DNA of 64,000 nucleotides from SOJA01 sp964598485 (GTDB lineage: Archaea; Thermoproteota; Bathyarchaeia; Bathyarchaeales; Bathycorpusculaceae). The DNA lies in contig CAZRCD010000005.1 of assembly GCA_964598485.1 (NCBI GenBank), positions 62,001 through 126,000 on the forward strand, in the 5' to 3' direction. This document shows, one piece after another, positions 55,827 to 64,000 of this stretch (positions are counted from its first letter, which is position 1; the number at the start of each line of letters is the position of its first letter). Both the position numbers and the translations under genes were made by a program. Under the pieces are notes generated by a model that made no database searches, was not told where the DNA came from, and saw only the letters and a list, made by a program, of their open reading frames with translations.

Positions 55827-56406
55827 CAATTCCAATCCATATGCCTGCTTGTTCTCCAAAATAGGCTAGAATTGCGAAGACTATGAGTCTGGGTACAAAG
55901 CTTAGGATTAGAAAAACGTCTAGGCGAATTTTTAACAGTCCGCAAATGAACGAAAGCAGTTCCACTGGTAAGACTGGGATAAGTCCAAATATTGTGTAGA
56001 GAATCCAGCCCCACCTATCCCATAAGTGCATAATTTCTTCGAGTTTTTCGGCTGACATTTTCTTCATAACGTATGGTCTTCCTAGACGGTAACCCAAGCC
56101 ATAATTAATCATCATGCCGATTGTAAATCCGGCTGTAGCAATTAAAATGAGGGGGATTTTTGGCACTTCGAGGAGGGCTGCTGCCACCACCAGGGCTGGG
56201 CTTCCCAAAGGCACAAAAGTTCCAGCTAAAATGGTCGCGAAGAAAATTCCTATAAGACCGTATTCTGCAACAAGATCCTTCGCATCCAGAAACAACTGTG
56301 TGCCGCCAATGTTGAAAAATTTCAAAAGGAGAAGTATGGTTAAGCCTATAGCCACTATTATTATCCCTAAAATTACGGAAGTTTTCACCCACGAAGTCTT
56401 AAACAT
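55819..56406 (-). CDS. DedA-family membrane protein
   Basis: The 195-residue protein has four to five membrane segments and the DedA/SNARE-associated core (FFATILAGTFVPLGSPALVV, YGLGYRLGRPYVMKKMSAEK, LIPVLPVELLSFICGLLKI). DedA proteins act as lipid or proton-linked transporters. It follows cobA on the same strand with a 94-nt gap and its 3' end overlaps the cobA remnant slightly. Confidence 0.85.
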   Translation of the reverse strand: MFKTSWVKTSVILGIIIVAIGLTILLLLKFFNIGGTQLFLDAKDLVAEYGLIGIFFATILAGTFVPLGSPALVVAAALLEVPKIPLILIATAGFTIGMMINYGLGYRLGRPYVMKKMSAEKLEEIMHLWDRWGWILYTIFGLIPVLPVELLSFICGLLKIRLDVFLILSFVPRLIVFAILAYFGEQAGIWIGIVC

Positions 56407-56500
56407 GTCTAAAAATCCGTTAGACGAGTCTCCATCTTCAACCTTGAACGTTTAAACCTCCCTTGTGATTCACACTTAATGCTAAGTTTGAGTGAGAAAG

Positions 56501-57031
56501 CTAATATTCAATTCCTTCTCGGGCTTTGTAACCCTTATTGAAGGGATGTTTAACCTCCTTCATCTCTGTAACTAAATCAGCAGTTTCAATTATTTCACTG
56601 GGTGCATAACGCCCCGTTAATACGAGTTCAACATGTTTCGGCTTGTTCTTTATCAATTCCAAAACTTCGTCAAGATTTATCAGTTTCAAGTTTAGGGCAA
56701 TGTTAATTTCGTCTAGAATGACTATGTCGTATTCACCGCTTTTGACTACTTGTTCAGCTAGAGCCAAAGCTTCTTGCGCAAGTTCAATATCCTCTTTTCC
56801 CGGAGGCTTTTCCGTCACGAACTCGCCTCTTCCGAAGGCTTTAAGCTTGAGATTTGGAAGTTTATCAACCACGTAGAGTTCGCCGTAGTCGAATCCGCCT
56901 TTAATGAACTGAATTACATAGACCTTTAATCCTCTTCCTATGGCTCTCAGGGCAAGTCCAAAAGCAGCTGAAGTCTTGCCTTTTCCATTTCCAGTGTAAA
57001 CCTGTACAAGCCCTTGTTCTAGTTTAGGCAT
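56501..57031 (-). CDS. cobA: Cob(I)yrinic acid a,c-diamide adenosyltransferase
   Basis: The 176-residue protein has the CobA/BtuR P-loop GNGKGKTS (14-21), DEINIALNL and the conserved LTGRYAPSEIIETADLVTEM plus KEVKHPFNKGYKAREGIEY end. It makes adenosylcobalamin, the cofactor of the mutase encoded in the same operon. Spacing to meaB is 9 nt. Confidence 0.93.
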   Translation of the reverse strand: MPKLEQGLVQVYTGNGKGKTSAAFGLALRAIGRGLKVYVIQFIKGGFDYGELYVVDKLPNLKLKAFGRGEFVTEKPPGKEDIELAQEALALAEQVVKSGEYDIVILDEINIALNLKLINLDEVLELIKNKPKHVELVLTGRYAPSEIIETADLVTEMKEVKHPFNKGYKAREGIEY

Positions 57032-57040
57032 TGGCTTCTA

Positions 57041-58012
57041 TCACTTCTGGACTTGCTTTTTGAATTTTTTGTTCAAGAGTTTCTCAGCTATGGAAGCAGG
57101 ATCCATTTTCTTTTCAAGGATTTTTTGCAGAGACTCTTCGAGTTTTCCTTCTGTTTTTAATTCTTCTATTATCGAATTTGCCACTTTTTCTTTTATGGCT
57201 TCTACCAGTTCGGCTTCAGCCTTTTCTCGGCTTCTTTTGCGTTCAAACTCCTTTTCTAAGAACAGCCTATGATCTCCTATTCTTTCGATGAGTTGCGAGA
57301 CGCCTTCGCCTGTGAGGGCTGTAGTCTTTAGAACTGGCGGCTTCCACATTCTTTCTTTACTGTTTAACTGCAGCATTGCTTGGATGTCCATCACAGCTTT
57401 GTCAGCGTTTGCACGGTCAGCCTTGTTCACGACGAAAATGTCAGCTATCTCCATGATCCCCGCCTTTATTGCTTGTATCTCATCACCCAAGCCCGGTGCA
57501 AAAAGAACAACTATCGTTTGTGCCACTTTGATTATTTCCACCTCAGATTGTCCAGCACCAACGGTTTCAACGATGACTACGTCTTTGCCTGCGGAATCCA
57601 AGACTTTCGCAGCATTTTTTGTTGCTTTGGCTATTCCACCGAGATAGTTGCGAGTTGCCATGCTACGTATGAAAACTCCTTGGTCTGTGCTTAGTTCTTG
57701 CATTCGGATTCTGTCGCCAAGAAATGCGCCGCCCGTGAAGGGACTTGTTGGATCCACGGCTATAACGCCTACAGTTTTGCCTTTCCGCCTGTACTCGCGT
57801 ATGATTTTGTCTATGAGTGTACTTTTTCCAGAGCCTGGAGGGCCGGTTAACCCTATTATGTGGGCTTTTCCGGTGTGGGGGAAAATTGAGGCGATTAGTT
57901 CTTGTGCTTTGGGGCTGTTGTTTTCGATGGTCGTTATTGCTCTCGCTATGCTTCTGCGGTCTCCAGCTAGCACGCCTCTGGCTATTTCCTGTATTTTCGG
58001 CAATGTTCGCAC
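57041..58012 (-). CDS. meaB: Methylmalonyl-CoA mutase-associated GTPase MeaB (ArgK family)
   Basis: The 323-residue protein has the P-loop GPPGSGKS (57-64), VIAVDPTSPFTGGAFLGDR, the Switch region IVETVGAGQSEVEI and NKAD for guanine binding. MeaB protects and reloads the mutase with cofactor. It sits between cobA and the small mutase subunit, an arrangement common in archaea and bacteria. Confidence 0.94.
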   Translation of the reverse strand: MRTLPKIQEIARGVLAGDRRSIARAITTIENNSPKAQELIASIFPHTGKAHIIGLTGPPGSGKSTLIDKIIREYRRKGKTVGVIAVDPTSPFTGGAFLGDRIRMQELSTDQGVFIRSMATRNYLGGIAKATKNAAKVLDSAGKDVVIVETVGAGQSEVEIIKVAQTIVVLFAPGLGDEIQAIKAGIMEIADIFVVNKADRANADKAVMDIQAMLQLNSKERMWKPPVLKTTALTGEGVSQLIERIGDHRLFLEKEFERKRSREKAEAELVEAIKEKVANSIIEELKTEGKLEESLQKILEKKMDPASIAEKLLNKKFKKQVQK

Positions 58013-58023
58013 ATCTTCAGGGT

Positions 58024-58431
58024 TTAGGTTCTTTTCGGAATATTTTCAAATATGTACTGAATTATTTCATTTGTCCGTGTTCCAGGTCCAAAGATTCCTT
58101 TTATTCCAAGCTTTTTCATTTCAGGAACGTCTTCTTCTGGAATTATGCCTCCGGCGACAACAAGCACGTCTGTTAAGCCTTTCTGCTTCAACAGTTCCAT
58201 TATCATTGGGAAAAGGGTTTTATGGGCTCCTGAAAGAATGCTCAATCCTATTACGTCCACATCTTCTTGGAGGGCTGTTTCAACTATCTGCTCTGGGGTC
58301 TGCTTTAAACCAGTGTAGATTACTTCCATCCCGGCGTCTCTTAATGCTCTGGCTATGATTTTGGCTCCTCTGTCGTGGCTGTCGAGGCCTGGCTTAGCGA
58401 TTAAAACTCTAATTTTCCTTTGATTCTGCAT
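58024..58431 (-). CDS. mcmA2: Methylmalonyl-CoA mutase, B12-binding small subunit
   Basis: The 135-residue protein has the cobalamin-binding D-x-H-x-x-G motif (DSHDRG, 17-22), SILSGAHKTL and the GG turn (VVAGGIIPEEDVPE), covering a complete B12-binding domain. It pairs with the large subunit encoded directly upstream. In archaea the mutase is usually split this way. Confidence 0.95.
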   Translation of the reverse strand: MQNQRKIRVLIAKPGLDSHDRGAKIIARALRDAGMEVIYTGLKQTPEQIVETALQEDVDVIGLSILSGAHKTLFPMIMELLKQKGLTDVLVVAGGIIPEEDVPEMKKLGIKGIFGPGTRTNEIIQYIFENIPKRT

Positions 58432-58444
58432 GTTTTTTCCCTCT

Positions 58445-60124
58445 CTAAATTACGATTAGCTCCTTGAATTCTCCGTAGATTTCTCGAAGCACGTCGCAGA
58501 TTTCGCCTATTGTTGCATATGCCTTTACAGCATCAATTATTGTTGGCATGAGATTTTCATCCTTTTCTGCTGTATAATGAAGTTTTTCAAGCATTTCATT
58601 CACTTTTTTGTTGTCTCTTTCTCTCTTCAGCTTGTGAAGGCTTGCAACTTGTTCCTCTTCAACTTTTGGGTCTACCCTTAAAACTTTTATTGGCTGTTTT
58701 TCTTCTGTTGTATAATCGTTTACTCCAACTAGGATTCGTCTTTTCTCGTCTACTTCCTTCTGATATTCATAGGAGCTGTCAGCGATTTCCTTTTGAAAGA
58801 AGCCTTTCTCTATGGCTGGGATTGCTCCACCCATGTCGTCTAGTTTTCGGAAGTATTCCATTGTGCTTTTCTCCATCTCGTTTGTTAGGTTCTCTACGTA
58901 GTATGAGCCAGCTAGGGGGTCTATGGTGTTGGTTACTCCGCTTTCATAAGCGATTATTTGCTGTGTTCTTAGGGCTATTCTTACTGCTTCTTCGCTTGGC
59001 AAAGCTAGTGCTTCGTCGAAGGAGTTTGTGTGTAACGATTGTGTTCCAGCTAATACTGCGGATAAGGCTTGAATTGTAACGCGTGTAATGTTATTCAGGG
59101 GTTGTTGTGCCGTGAGGGTGAATCCTGCTGTTTGAACGTGCATACGCATCCACATGGACCTTGGGTTTTTGGCGTGGAAGCGTTCCTTCATTGTTTTTGC
59201 CCATATTCTGCGAGCTGCTCTGAATTTCGCTATTTCTTCAAACAAGTCGTTGTGGGCTGCAAAGAAGAATGACAATCGGGGGGCAAATTCGTCAACTTTC
59301 ATCCCTCTTTCAAGGCATGATTCGACGTAGGTTATTCCATCGTAGAGTGTGAAGGCTAGTTCTTGGACGGCGTTTCCCCCAGCCTCTCTTATATGGTATC
59401 CACTTATGCTTATTGGATTCCATCTAGGCACGTGTTTTGTGCAGTATTCTACTATGTCTGTTACAAGCTTTATGGAAGGTTTAGGCGGAAATATTATTAG
59501 TTTCTGGGCGAAGAATTCTTTAAGCACGTCGTTTTGCGTTGTTCCTCCAAGCTTTTCTCTGGGCACTCCTTGTTTGTTGCCTACCGCTATATACATAGCG
59601 AGTAACATGGCTGCTGGACCATTGATTGTCATGGATGTTGTGACTTTGTCGAGGGTTATGCCGTTGAACAGAACTTCCATGTCTTTAAGTGAGGAAACTG
59701 CTACTCCGCATATGCCGACTTCACCTTTTGAGAATGGATGGTCTGAGTCGTAACCCCTAATGCTTGGGTAGTCGAAGGCTATGCTTAAGCCTGTTTCACC
59801 TTCCTTCAGCAGATATTTGAATCGTTGGTTTGTTTGTTCTGCTGTGCCGTACCCTGAAAACTGCCGCATAGTCCAAAGTCTGCCCCTGTGCATTGTTGCA
59901 TGCACTCCACGGGTGAAGGGATATTCGCCTGGAAAACCTAGATCTCGCATATAATCTAGGTCGTTGACGTCTTCTGGCGTGTAGACGCGTTTTATCAACG
60001 TGCCTGAATGATTTCGGAATTCACTTTTCCTTTCAGGACATTGTCCCATCCATTTTGGTAGCGTTGTCTTTTCCCAGCGTTCCCGCTCTTTGGCAATTTC
60101 GTTAATTTTTTCATTATCGGACAT
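58445..60124 (-). CDS. mcmA1: Methylmalonyl-CoA mutase, large (catalytic) subunit
   Basis: The 559-residue TIM-barrel subunit has FPGEYPFTRGVHATMHRGRL, TMRQFSGYGTAEQTNQRFKY, HIREAGGNAVQELAFTLYDG and SVNTIDPLAGSYYVE-type motifs. It interconverts methylmalonyl-CoA and succinyl-CoA. TATTTAATTTAAAA lies upstream as a possible TATA box, and TTAAGGAG (near 60137) as ribosome site. It is the first gene of mcmA1-mcmA2-meaB-cobA. No epimerase or decarboxylase is seen in this window. Confidence 0.95.
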   Translation of the reverse strand: MSDNEKINEIAKERERWEKTTLPKWMGQCPERKSEFRNHSGTLIKRVYTPEDVNDLDYMRDLGFPGEYPFTRGVHATMHRGRLWTMRQFSGYGTAEQTNQRFKYLLKEGETGLSIAFDYPSIRGYDSDHPFSKGEVGICGVAVSSLKDMEVLFNGITLDKVTTSMTINGPAAMLLAMYIAVGNKQGVPREKLGGTTQNDVLKEFFAQKLIIFPPKPSIKLVTDIVEYCTKHVPRWNPISISGYHIREAGGNAVQELAFTLYDGITYVESCLERGMKVDEFAPRLSFFFAAHNDLFEEIAKFRAARRIWAKTMKERFHAKNPRSMWMRMHVQTAGFTLTAQQPLNNITRVTIQALSAVLAGTQSLHTNSFDEALALPSEEAVRIALRTQQIIAYESGVTNTIDPLAGSYYVENLTNEMEKSTMEYFRKLDDMGGAIPAIEKGFFQKEIADSSYEYQKEVDEKRRILVGVNDYTTEEKQPIKVLRVDPKVEEEQVASLHKLKRERDNKKVNEMLEKLHYTAEKDENLMPTIIDAVKAYATIGEICDVLREIYGEFKELIVI

Positions 60125-60213
60125 TCAGGTTTTGCTCCTTAACGATCACGTTTTTAAATTAAATATCATATCGAACCTAAAAGCTATTTTCTTATCGGTT
60201 TAAACGCATCGCT

Positions 60214-61341
60214 TCAATCATGGTGTTTCTTAAATTCCAACAGGCTGGCAGAAGCTGAGAATCCCCAGCCATAACCAAGCACTAAAATTATGTCGCCCGT
60301 GGAGAATTTGTTTTTTGAAACTATTTTTTCAAGGATGAAGGGCAGGCTTGCCCCGGATAAGTTGCCGTATTCATTGAGCACTTCATGTGACTCCTTAAGT
60401 TTTTCGGGTTGAATTCCGTAGTGTTCAGTCATTAGGTTAAGTATTTTCCTGCTGCCAGTGTGTATTGCCCATTTTTTGGCGGTTTTCATTACGGTTTCAG
60501 CTTTTTTTCCGAGCAATCTCTTCAAAGCTAGAGCGGTGTATTCAACTCCGAGTTTTGGAATTTCTTTGCCCAGATGCGAGTAGAAGCCGAATTTGAAGGG
60601 TTCGTTTAAGGCTGCGATTCTTGCGTAACCAACCAAGTAATCGTTCTCTCTGAAGTTTGTAACGTTTACAACTTTTTTAACGGATAGTCCATCTCCTTCC
60701 TTCGCTATAACGCAGCTGGCCACTCCATCTCCGAAGAGAAAGAATTTCATGGTGGCAATCCATCGTCTCAACTCCATCTTTTGCTTGCGCTTATCTTTTA
60801 TTAATTTGATCTGGTGGATTCCCATAACATCTTTCAAGCCTCGCAATTGGTTAATGAGCCAATAGGAGTTCACACCTGAAGTGCAGAGCAGAACGTTATC
60901 GTGCGGATGCGTGGCTAGGTGGTCTTCAGCAAGTTCAAGGGCTTTTGTGAAGGACGCGCAAGCCATTCCTTGAACGTTAATGTGTTTGATGTATGGGTTG
61001 AATCCGAGTTTTCGGATTAGAAGGTGGCTTAAACCCGGGCATAGAAAAGGATTCGCATCGTAAGTTGCAATAAAGTAGCCTACGTCTTTGATGGATAAGT
61101 CAGCTTTTTCCAAAGCATCTTGGCAGGCTTCTGAACAGAGGTTGACGAGTTTTTTCTCACTTATAATTATCTCCCGTTTGTAGGTGGAAGCGATAGGATC
61201 AATGAGGTATCTTTTTGAAACTCCTAAATTGAGTACGTTCTGTTTGACGCTGGCGAGGAGGCTGCATGGAAAGGCTTCTATCAGCTTTTCTGTTGAATAC
61301 TCGTTTTTAGGCACAGCCGTTGATAATTGCAATATCTGCAT
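60214..61341 (-). CDS. Type III polyketide synthase-like (chalcone synthase family) enzyme
   Basis: The 375-residue thiolase-fold protein has the Cys-His-Asn triad of type III polyketide synthases: Cys in QGMACASFTKA (near 126), His in KWAIHTGSRKILNL (near 292) and Asn in YGNLSGASLPFIL (near 326). It is not HMG-CoA synthase-like in these motifs. Such enzymes extend acyl-CoA with malonyl- or methylmalonyl-CoA to make pyrones or alkylresorcinols; in archaea they are uncommon. TATA box at 61364-61372. Substrate unknown. Confidence 0.75.
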   Translation of the reverse strand: MQILQLSTAVPKNEYSTEKLIEAFPCSLLASVKQNVLNLGVSKRYLIDPIASTYKREIIISEKKLVNLCSEACQDALEKADLSIKDVGYFIATYDANPFLCPGLSHLLIRKLGFNPYIKHINVQGMACASFTKALELAEDHLATHPHDNVLLCTSGVNSYWLINQLRGLKDVMGIHQIKLIKDKRKQKMELRRWIATMKFFLFGDGVASCVIAKEGDGLSVKKVVNVTNFRENDYLVGYARIAALNEPFKFGFYSHLGKEIPKLGVEYTALALKRLLGKKAETVMKTAKKWAIHTGSRKILNLMTEHYGIQPEKLKESHEVLNEYGNLSGASLPFILEKIVSKNKFSTGDIILVLGYGWGFSASASLLEFKKHHD

Positions 61342-61363
61342 GTCAGAAAGAGTGATAGAAGAA

Positions 61364-61372
61364 ATTATAAAA
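61364..61372 (-). promoter_or_regulatory. TATA box of the polyketide-synthase-like gene
   Basis: On the minus strand TTTTATAAT lies about 23-31 nt before the ATG at 61341, indicating a leaderless transcript. Confidence 0.55.
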
Positions 61373-61503
61373 GGATTCTTCTGAGACTGCTTAAGACCTT
61401 TATGTAATTTTGATTCTGGTACTGTTGGGCTTCACTATGATTTCATCTTGAGTTGCATCCAAAAAATTTAAGAAAGAAACTTCTGGACATATTACCGATA
61501 CAA

Positions 61504-61650
61504 ATGCCAAAGAGGAAAACTAGAAAGAGAATCAAAGTTAAAGGAAAATATATGCGAGTGAGACAACGTTCCACTAAGAAGGGTAGGAAAGGAACGATAA
61601 TGGGAAAATGGAAGCCTCAGAAAAAAAGAAATAATTTTAGGAATTGTTGA
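61504..61650 (+). CDS. Small basic protein
   Basis: ATG 61504 gives 48 residues, almost half Lys or Arg (PKRKTRKRIKVKGKYMRVRQ). It may bind nucleic acid. It lies alone in the gap between two minus-strand genes. No family is recognised; Lys-rich AT-rich DNA could also give such a frame by chance. Confidence 0.4.
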   Translation: MPKRKTRKRIKVKGKYMRVRQRSTKKGRKGTIMGKWKPQKKRNNFRNC

Positions 61651-61774
61651 TAATGTTTTGGGAAGAAAAGGAAAGAAAACCTAAACTATGAGTTACGTTA
61701 ATATTGCCTTAACCGCAAGATTTCAATGTCGTTCCTGTTTTATGTGAAAAGAAAATGGGGGTTGTGTTGTTGTT

Positions 61775-62482
61775 TTAGATGTTTACGCTTGGTTTTGCTT
61801 CTTCACCGAATTTCCCGACAACCCAGTCGCGTACCTTGCGCACGTCATTCTTCAATCTTTCAATTCCTTCTGCAGTCATCATGCACTTGGATGGGTCTGG
61901 TGTTTCCGACGGAGTGCAGTACAAGTCCATGATGTCGCCTTTGGTATTGTCTACGAAATGAATGTTCACCTTTAATCCTGGATAAACTTCCCATGGATTA
62001 ATGTTCGTCAGTCTTGTTGGTACGGTTGTGCAGCAGCCTTCAACTCTAACGTAGGCTATTATGAACGGCAATGTCTTCAAGAAGGGCGTCGCAGAAAATG
62101 CCATAATAGAAAATGTGTGCACTTCGCCTCTTAATGGAAGTTCAACCCACTCCGTTTCTTGCAGACCGCATCCAGGAGTCCAGCAGTGCGCCCTCGGCGG
62201 ACAGAATGTTAAACCACATTTTGGACATTTCGTTCCATAAAGTTTCTTTTCAAGCAAGCCTTTGAAGAACTTCGAAATCATTCCGTAACTGTGGTGATAG
62301 ACTGATGCGTGTGGTCTCTGAATCACCAGATAGTTTGCAGATGAGAGTTGATCAAGCCTGTGTCCTCTTGGTCCTTCAACCCATCTCCATCCAATCGTTG
62401 ACCAGTCGCCTTGTTTCGCCCATTCGTCCCATTTTTTGTTGTATTCAAATGCTTCTACAATTTTTTTAGGTCTATACGTCAT
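61775..62482 (-). CDS. DUF35 zinc-ribbon/OB-fold protein partnered with thiolase
   Basis: The 235-residue protein has a zinc ribbon (GTKCPKCGLTFCPPRAHCWT with further Cys) and an OB-fold (HTFSIMAFSATPFLKTLPF, then IIAYVRVEG). In archaea DUF35 proteins form complexes with thiolases or HMG-CoA synthase to pass on acyl-CoA. It is 6 nt downstream of a thiolase gene, supporting such a complex. The N-terminal 60 residues are extra to the family core. Confidence 0.85.
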   Translation of the reverse strand: MTYRPKKIVEAFEYNKKWDEWAKQGDWSTIGWRWVEGPRGHRLDQLSSANYLVIQRPHASVYHHSYGMISKFFKGLLEKKLYGTKCPKCGLTFCPPRAHCWTPGCGLQETEWVELPLRGEVHTFSIMAFSATPFLKTLPFIIAYVRVEGCCTTVPTRLTNINPWEVYPGLKVNIHFVDNTKGDIMDLYCTPSETPDPSKCMMTAEGIERLKNDVRKVRDWVVGKFGEEAKPSVNI

Positions 62483-62488
62483 CTTTTA

Positions 62489-63784
62489 TCAACCCCTCTC
62501 AAATATCATTACGCCTGATTGACAGCCTGTTCCTCCATGTCCCTGAAGCAGTGCCCTTTGTGCTCCACTTAATGCTCTAGCATTTGTCTTCCACTTGTTT
62601 GCCGTCTGTTCAGTTAGTTGCCAGTAAATCTGCGCTGCCTGCGCAATGGACGTTGCCCCAACAGGATGCCCCGCTGCAGTGTGTGCTCCACTTATTTGAC
62701 ATGGAAGTTGGCCACCCCATTCTGTAACGCCTTCTCTTACAAGTTTTTTGCCATCACCTAGTTTGCAGAATCTCAGATCCTCATATACAGCAAGCTCCAC
62801 GCCGTCGTAGGGATTGAACAGCTCAGCGAAGTCAAGCTGTTTAACTGGATCATCTATCCCAGCCATATTGTACGCCATGTCCCCAGAGGTGCGCATAGAC
62901 CCGAAATTGGCCATTTCTGGATAGGGCGAAGCAGTCTTCGTTGAAACGTCTGGATAAAGCGCTTCATCTTCTGGATAAAGACCCTTGTACATCGGGTTGT
63001 CCACACGGTCTCCAGGGCGCATCGTATCCGTGCCCAAGCCGACACCAGTAACCCAAACTGGTGAATCAGTGAATTTCTTAGCTGTTTCTTCACTTGACAA
63101 AAGCATGCATGAAGCTCCATCGCTTATCATTGCACAGTTATAGGCGCGATAAGGCCAAGAAATAAGTCTCGACTTGAACACGTCTTCAACTGTTATGAAC
63201 GTTGTTCCATGTTGGCTACGCCATTGAGAATAGGGATTGAAGGTTGCATTGTTATGATTTTTCACTGCAATCTTGGCCAGGTCTTCTTGCGTTTCGCCGT
63301 ACAAGTGCATGTGTCTTGTCTCTAAAACCGCGTAGTATCCTGTGTAGTAGCCTCCGACTGGAAAGTCCCAGTCCGTGTCAGAAGCAGCGGCAATCATCTC
63401 GTTCACTTTAGGTGTGTTCAATTCGCTCATTTTTTCAAAGCCGACAACAAGCACGTTCTTGAATATTCCAGATTTTATGTACATGAAGGCGTTGATTAAA
63501 GCGTCTACTGGCGTTGCTCCACCTGATTCAACTCGGTACGCTGGTTTTGGCAGCAATCCCAGATAGTCATGGATTATCCAGTGGAAACACAACTGTCCTG
63601 CCAAGTGATCACTGAAGTAAGAGTACATTACTGCGTCTATGTCCTTCGGATAGTCAATGTTTGGGTTGTCAGCAAGCATTTCCCTGACAGCTTCAGCGCA
63701 TAATTCTTCGTGTAGTTCAAAGCGAGGATTGTCAAATCTAGAAATCCCAGTTCCAACTACAGCAACACGATTACTCATTTTCAT
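62489..63784 (-). CDS. Thiolase-family (SCP2-type) acyl-CoA acyltransferase
   Basis: The 431-residue protein has the thiolase layout: NRVAVVGTGISRFDN at the start, VESGGATPVDALINAFMYIK where the nucleophile usually lies (Cys replaced here by Gly/Ala), SDGASCMLLSSEETA and the C-terminal SGAHTAAGHPVGATSIAQAA and GHGGTGCQSGVMIFERG. Archaeal SCP2-like thiolases often lack the standard Cys. It probably condenses or cleaves acyl-CoA with the DUF35 partner. Start is ATG 63784 (or M3). Confidence 0.85.
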   Translation of the reverse strand: MKMSNRVAVVGTGISRFDNPRFELHEELCAEAVREMLADNPNIDYPKDIDAVMYSYFSDHLAGQLCFHWIIHDYLGLLPKPAYRVESGGATPVDALINAFMYIKSGIFKNVLVVGFEKMSELNTPKVNEMIAAASDTDWDFPVGGYYTGYYAVLETRHMHLYGETQEDLAKIAVKNHNNATFNPYSQWRSQHGTTFITVEDVFKSRLISWPYRAYNCAMISDGASCMLLSSEETAKKFTDSPVWVTGVGLGTDTMRPGDRVDNPMYKGLYPEDEALYPDVSTKTASPYPEMANFGSMRTSGDMAYNMAGIDDPVKQLDFAELFNPYDGVELAVYEDLRFCKLGDGKKLVREGVTEWGGQLPCQISGAHTAAGHPVGATSIAQAAQIYWQLTEQTANKWKTNARALSGAQRALLQGHGGTGCQSGVMIFERG

Positions 63785-63822
63785 CCCTCAACTTAAGGAG
63801 TTCTAATGTTAAAAGCGAGAAC

Positions 63823-63877
63823 GCTATAAAACTTTCGTGGAATTTTCGAGTGTTTATTGAAGAAACTTAAATATTTG
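63823..63877. promoter_or_regulatory. Divergent promoter region of two thiolase genes
   Basis: On the minus strand GTTTTATAGC lies about 40 nt before the start at 63784; on the plus strand CTTAAATATTTG lies about 50 nt before the TTG at 63927. The two thiolase genes thus appear to be transcribed from one short divergent region. Confidence 0.45.
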
Positions 63878-63926
63878 CTGAAGCCTATTTGATTTTCCCA
63901 ATCACTAATGCTTAGAGGAGAAAACA

Positions 63927-64000
63927 TTGAAAGGTAAACCTCTCGTCTCGATAGTTTCTGCTGGCTTATCAAAATTTGGAAAACTAGAAGGTTTGTACGC
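63927..64000 (+). CDS. Start of another thiolase-family gene (cut by window end)
   Basis: TTG 63927, with AGAGGAG 6 nt upstream, begins KGKPLVSIVSAGLSKFGKLE, the normal thiolase N terminus (strand, then G-x-x-K/R-F-G). Only 24 codons lie inside the window. It is divergent from the thiolase/DUF35 pair. Confidence 0.6.
   Translation, partial: MKGKPLVSIVSAGLSKFGKLEGLY

Overview
The window is archaeal. It carries an archaeal spc-type ribosomal operon with the eukaryote-like proteins L34e, L32e, L19e, S4e and the RNase P subunit Rpp29. It also has SecY, a DUF106 (EMC3-like) insertase, a tetraether-lipid synthase and a B12-dependent methylmalonyl-CoA mutase operon. TATA-like boxes and many TTG/GTG starts with GGTG-type ribosome sites fit this. 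A TACK lineage, most likely Bathyarchaeia, is my best guess; no 16S gene is present to prove it.

Layout. (1) 1-1788: host DNA with a radical SAM gene, a small membrane protein and the C-terminal part of a family-2 glycosyltransferase (GT2). (2) 1781-36528: an integrated tailed (HK97-fold) provirus of about 34.7 kb, bounded by attL (1781-1802) and attR (36507-36528). It split the GT2 gene just after the codons for its QxxRW catalytic motif; the N-terminal part lies at 36509-37360. (3) 37350-50041: the GT2 upstream partner, then cmk, rpl34e, DUF106, secY and the ribosomal operon back to rpl22, all on the minus strand. An Hsp20 gene with its own TATA box sits between rpl30 and rpl15. (4) 50369-55826: assorted host genes, including a cohesin-domain secreted protein, an acetyltransferase interrupted by a TAG, a YdjM-like membrane protein, DUF996 and tetraether synthase. 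(5) 55819-64000: DedA, then the operon mcmA1-mcmA2-meaB-cobA, a type III polyketide-synthase-like enzyme, a DUF35/thiolase pair, and the start of another thiolase.

The provirus. Its left end is about 360 nt without genes, rich in inverted repeats, and contains a tRNA 3'-end-like piece and a 16S rRNA 3'-end-like piece. Then come regulators (wHTH, AbrB-like, ribbon-helix-helix), small Zn/Cys proteins, a shortened C5 DNA methyltransferase, a HerA-like ATPase and a spore-photoproduct-lyase-like enzyme. A structured intergenic region follows, then the virion genes: maturation protease, decoration protein, major capsid, portal, connector, neck, tail tube, tail chaperones with a -1 frameshift, tape measure, hub/fibre, a repeat adhesin, and terminase at the far end. 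The right arm has a PadR regulator, an ABC-ATPase/acetyltransferase fusion, an ASCH protein, a membrane protein and a PD-(D/E)XK nuclease beside attR. I find no tyrosine or serine integrase.

Two points stand out. Several virion proteins carry glycan-related folds (a six-hairpin glycosidase-like domain fused to a head-closure domain, carbohydrate-binding-like inserts, a discoidin-like domain), and the virus inactivates a surface-type glycosyltransferase on integration. Together these suggest, as inference, that integration also changes the cell surface and could block superinfection, reversibly if the provirus excises.
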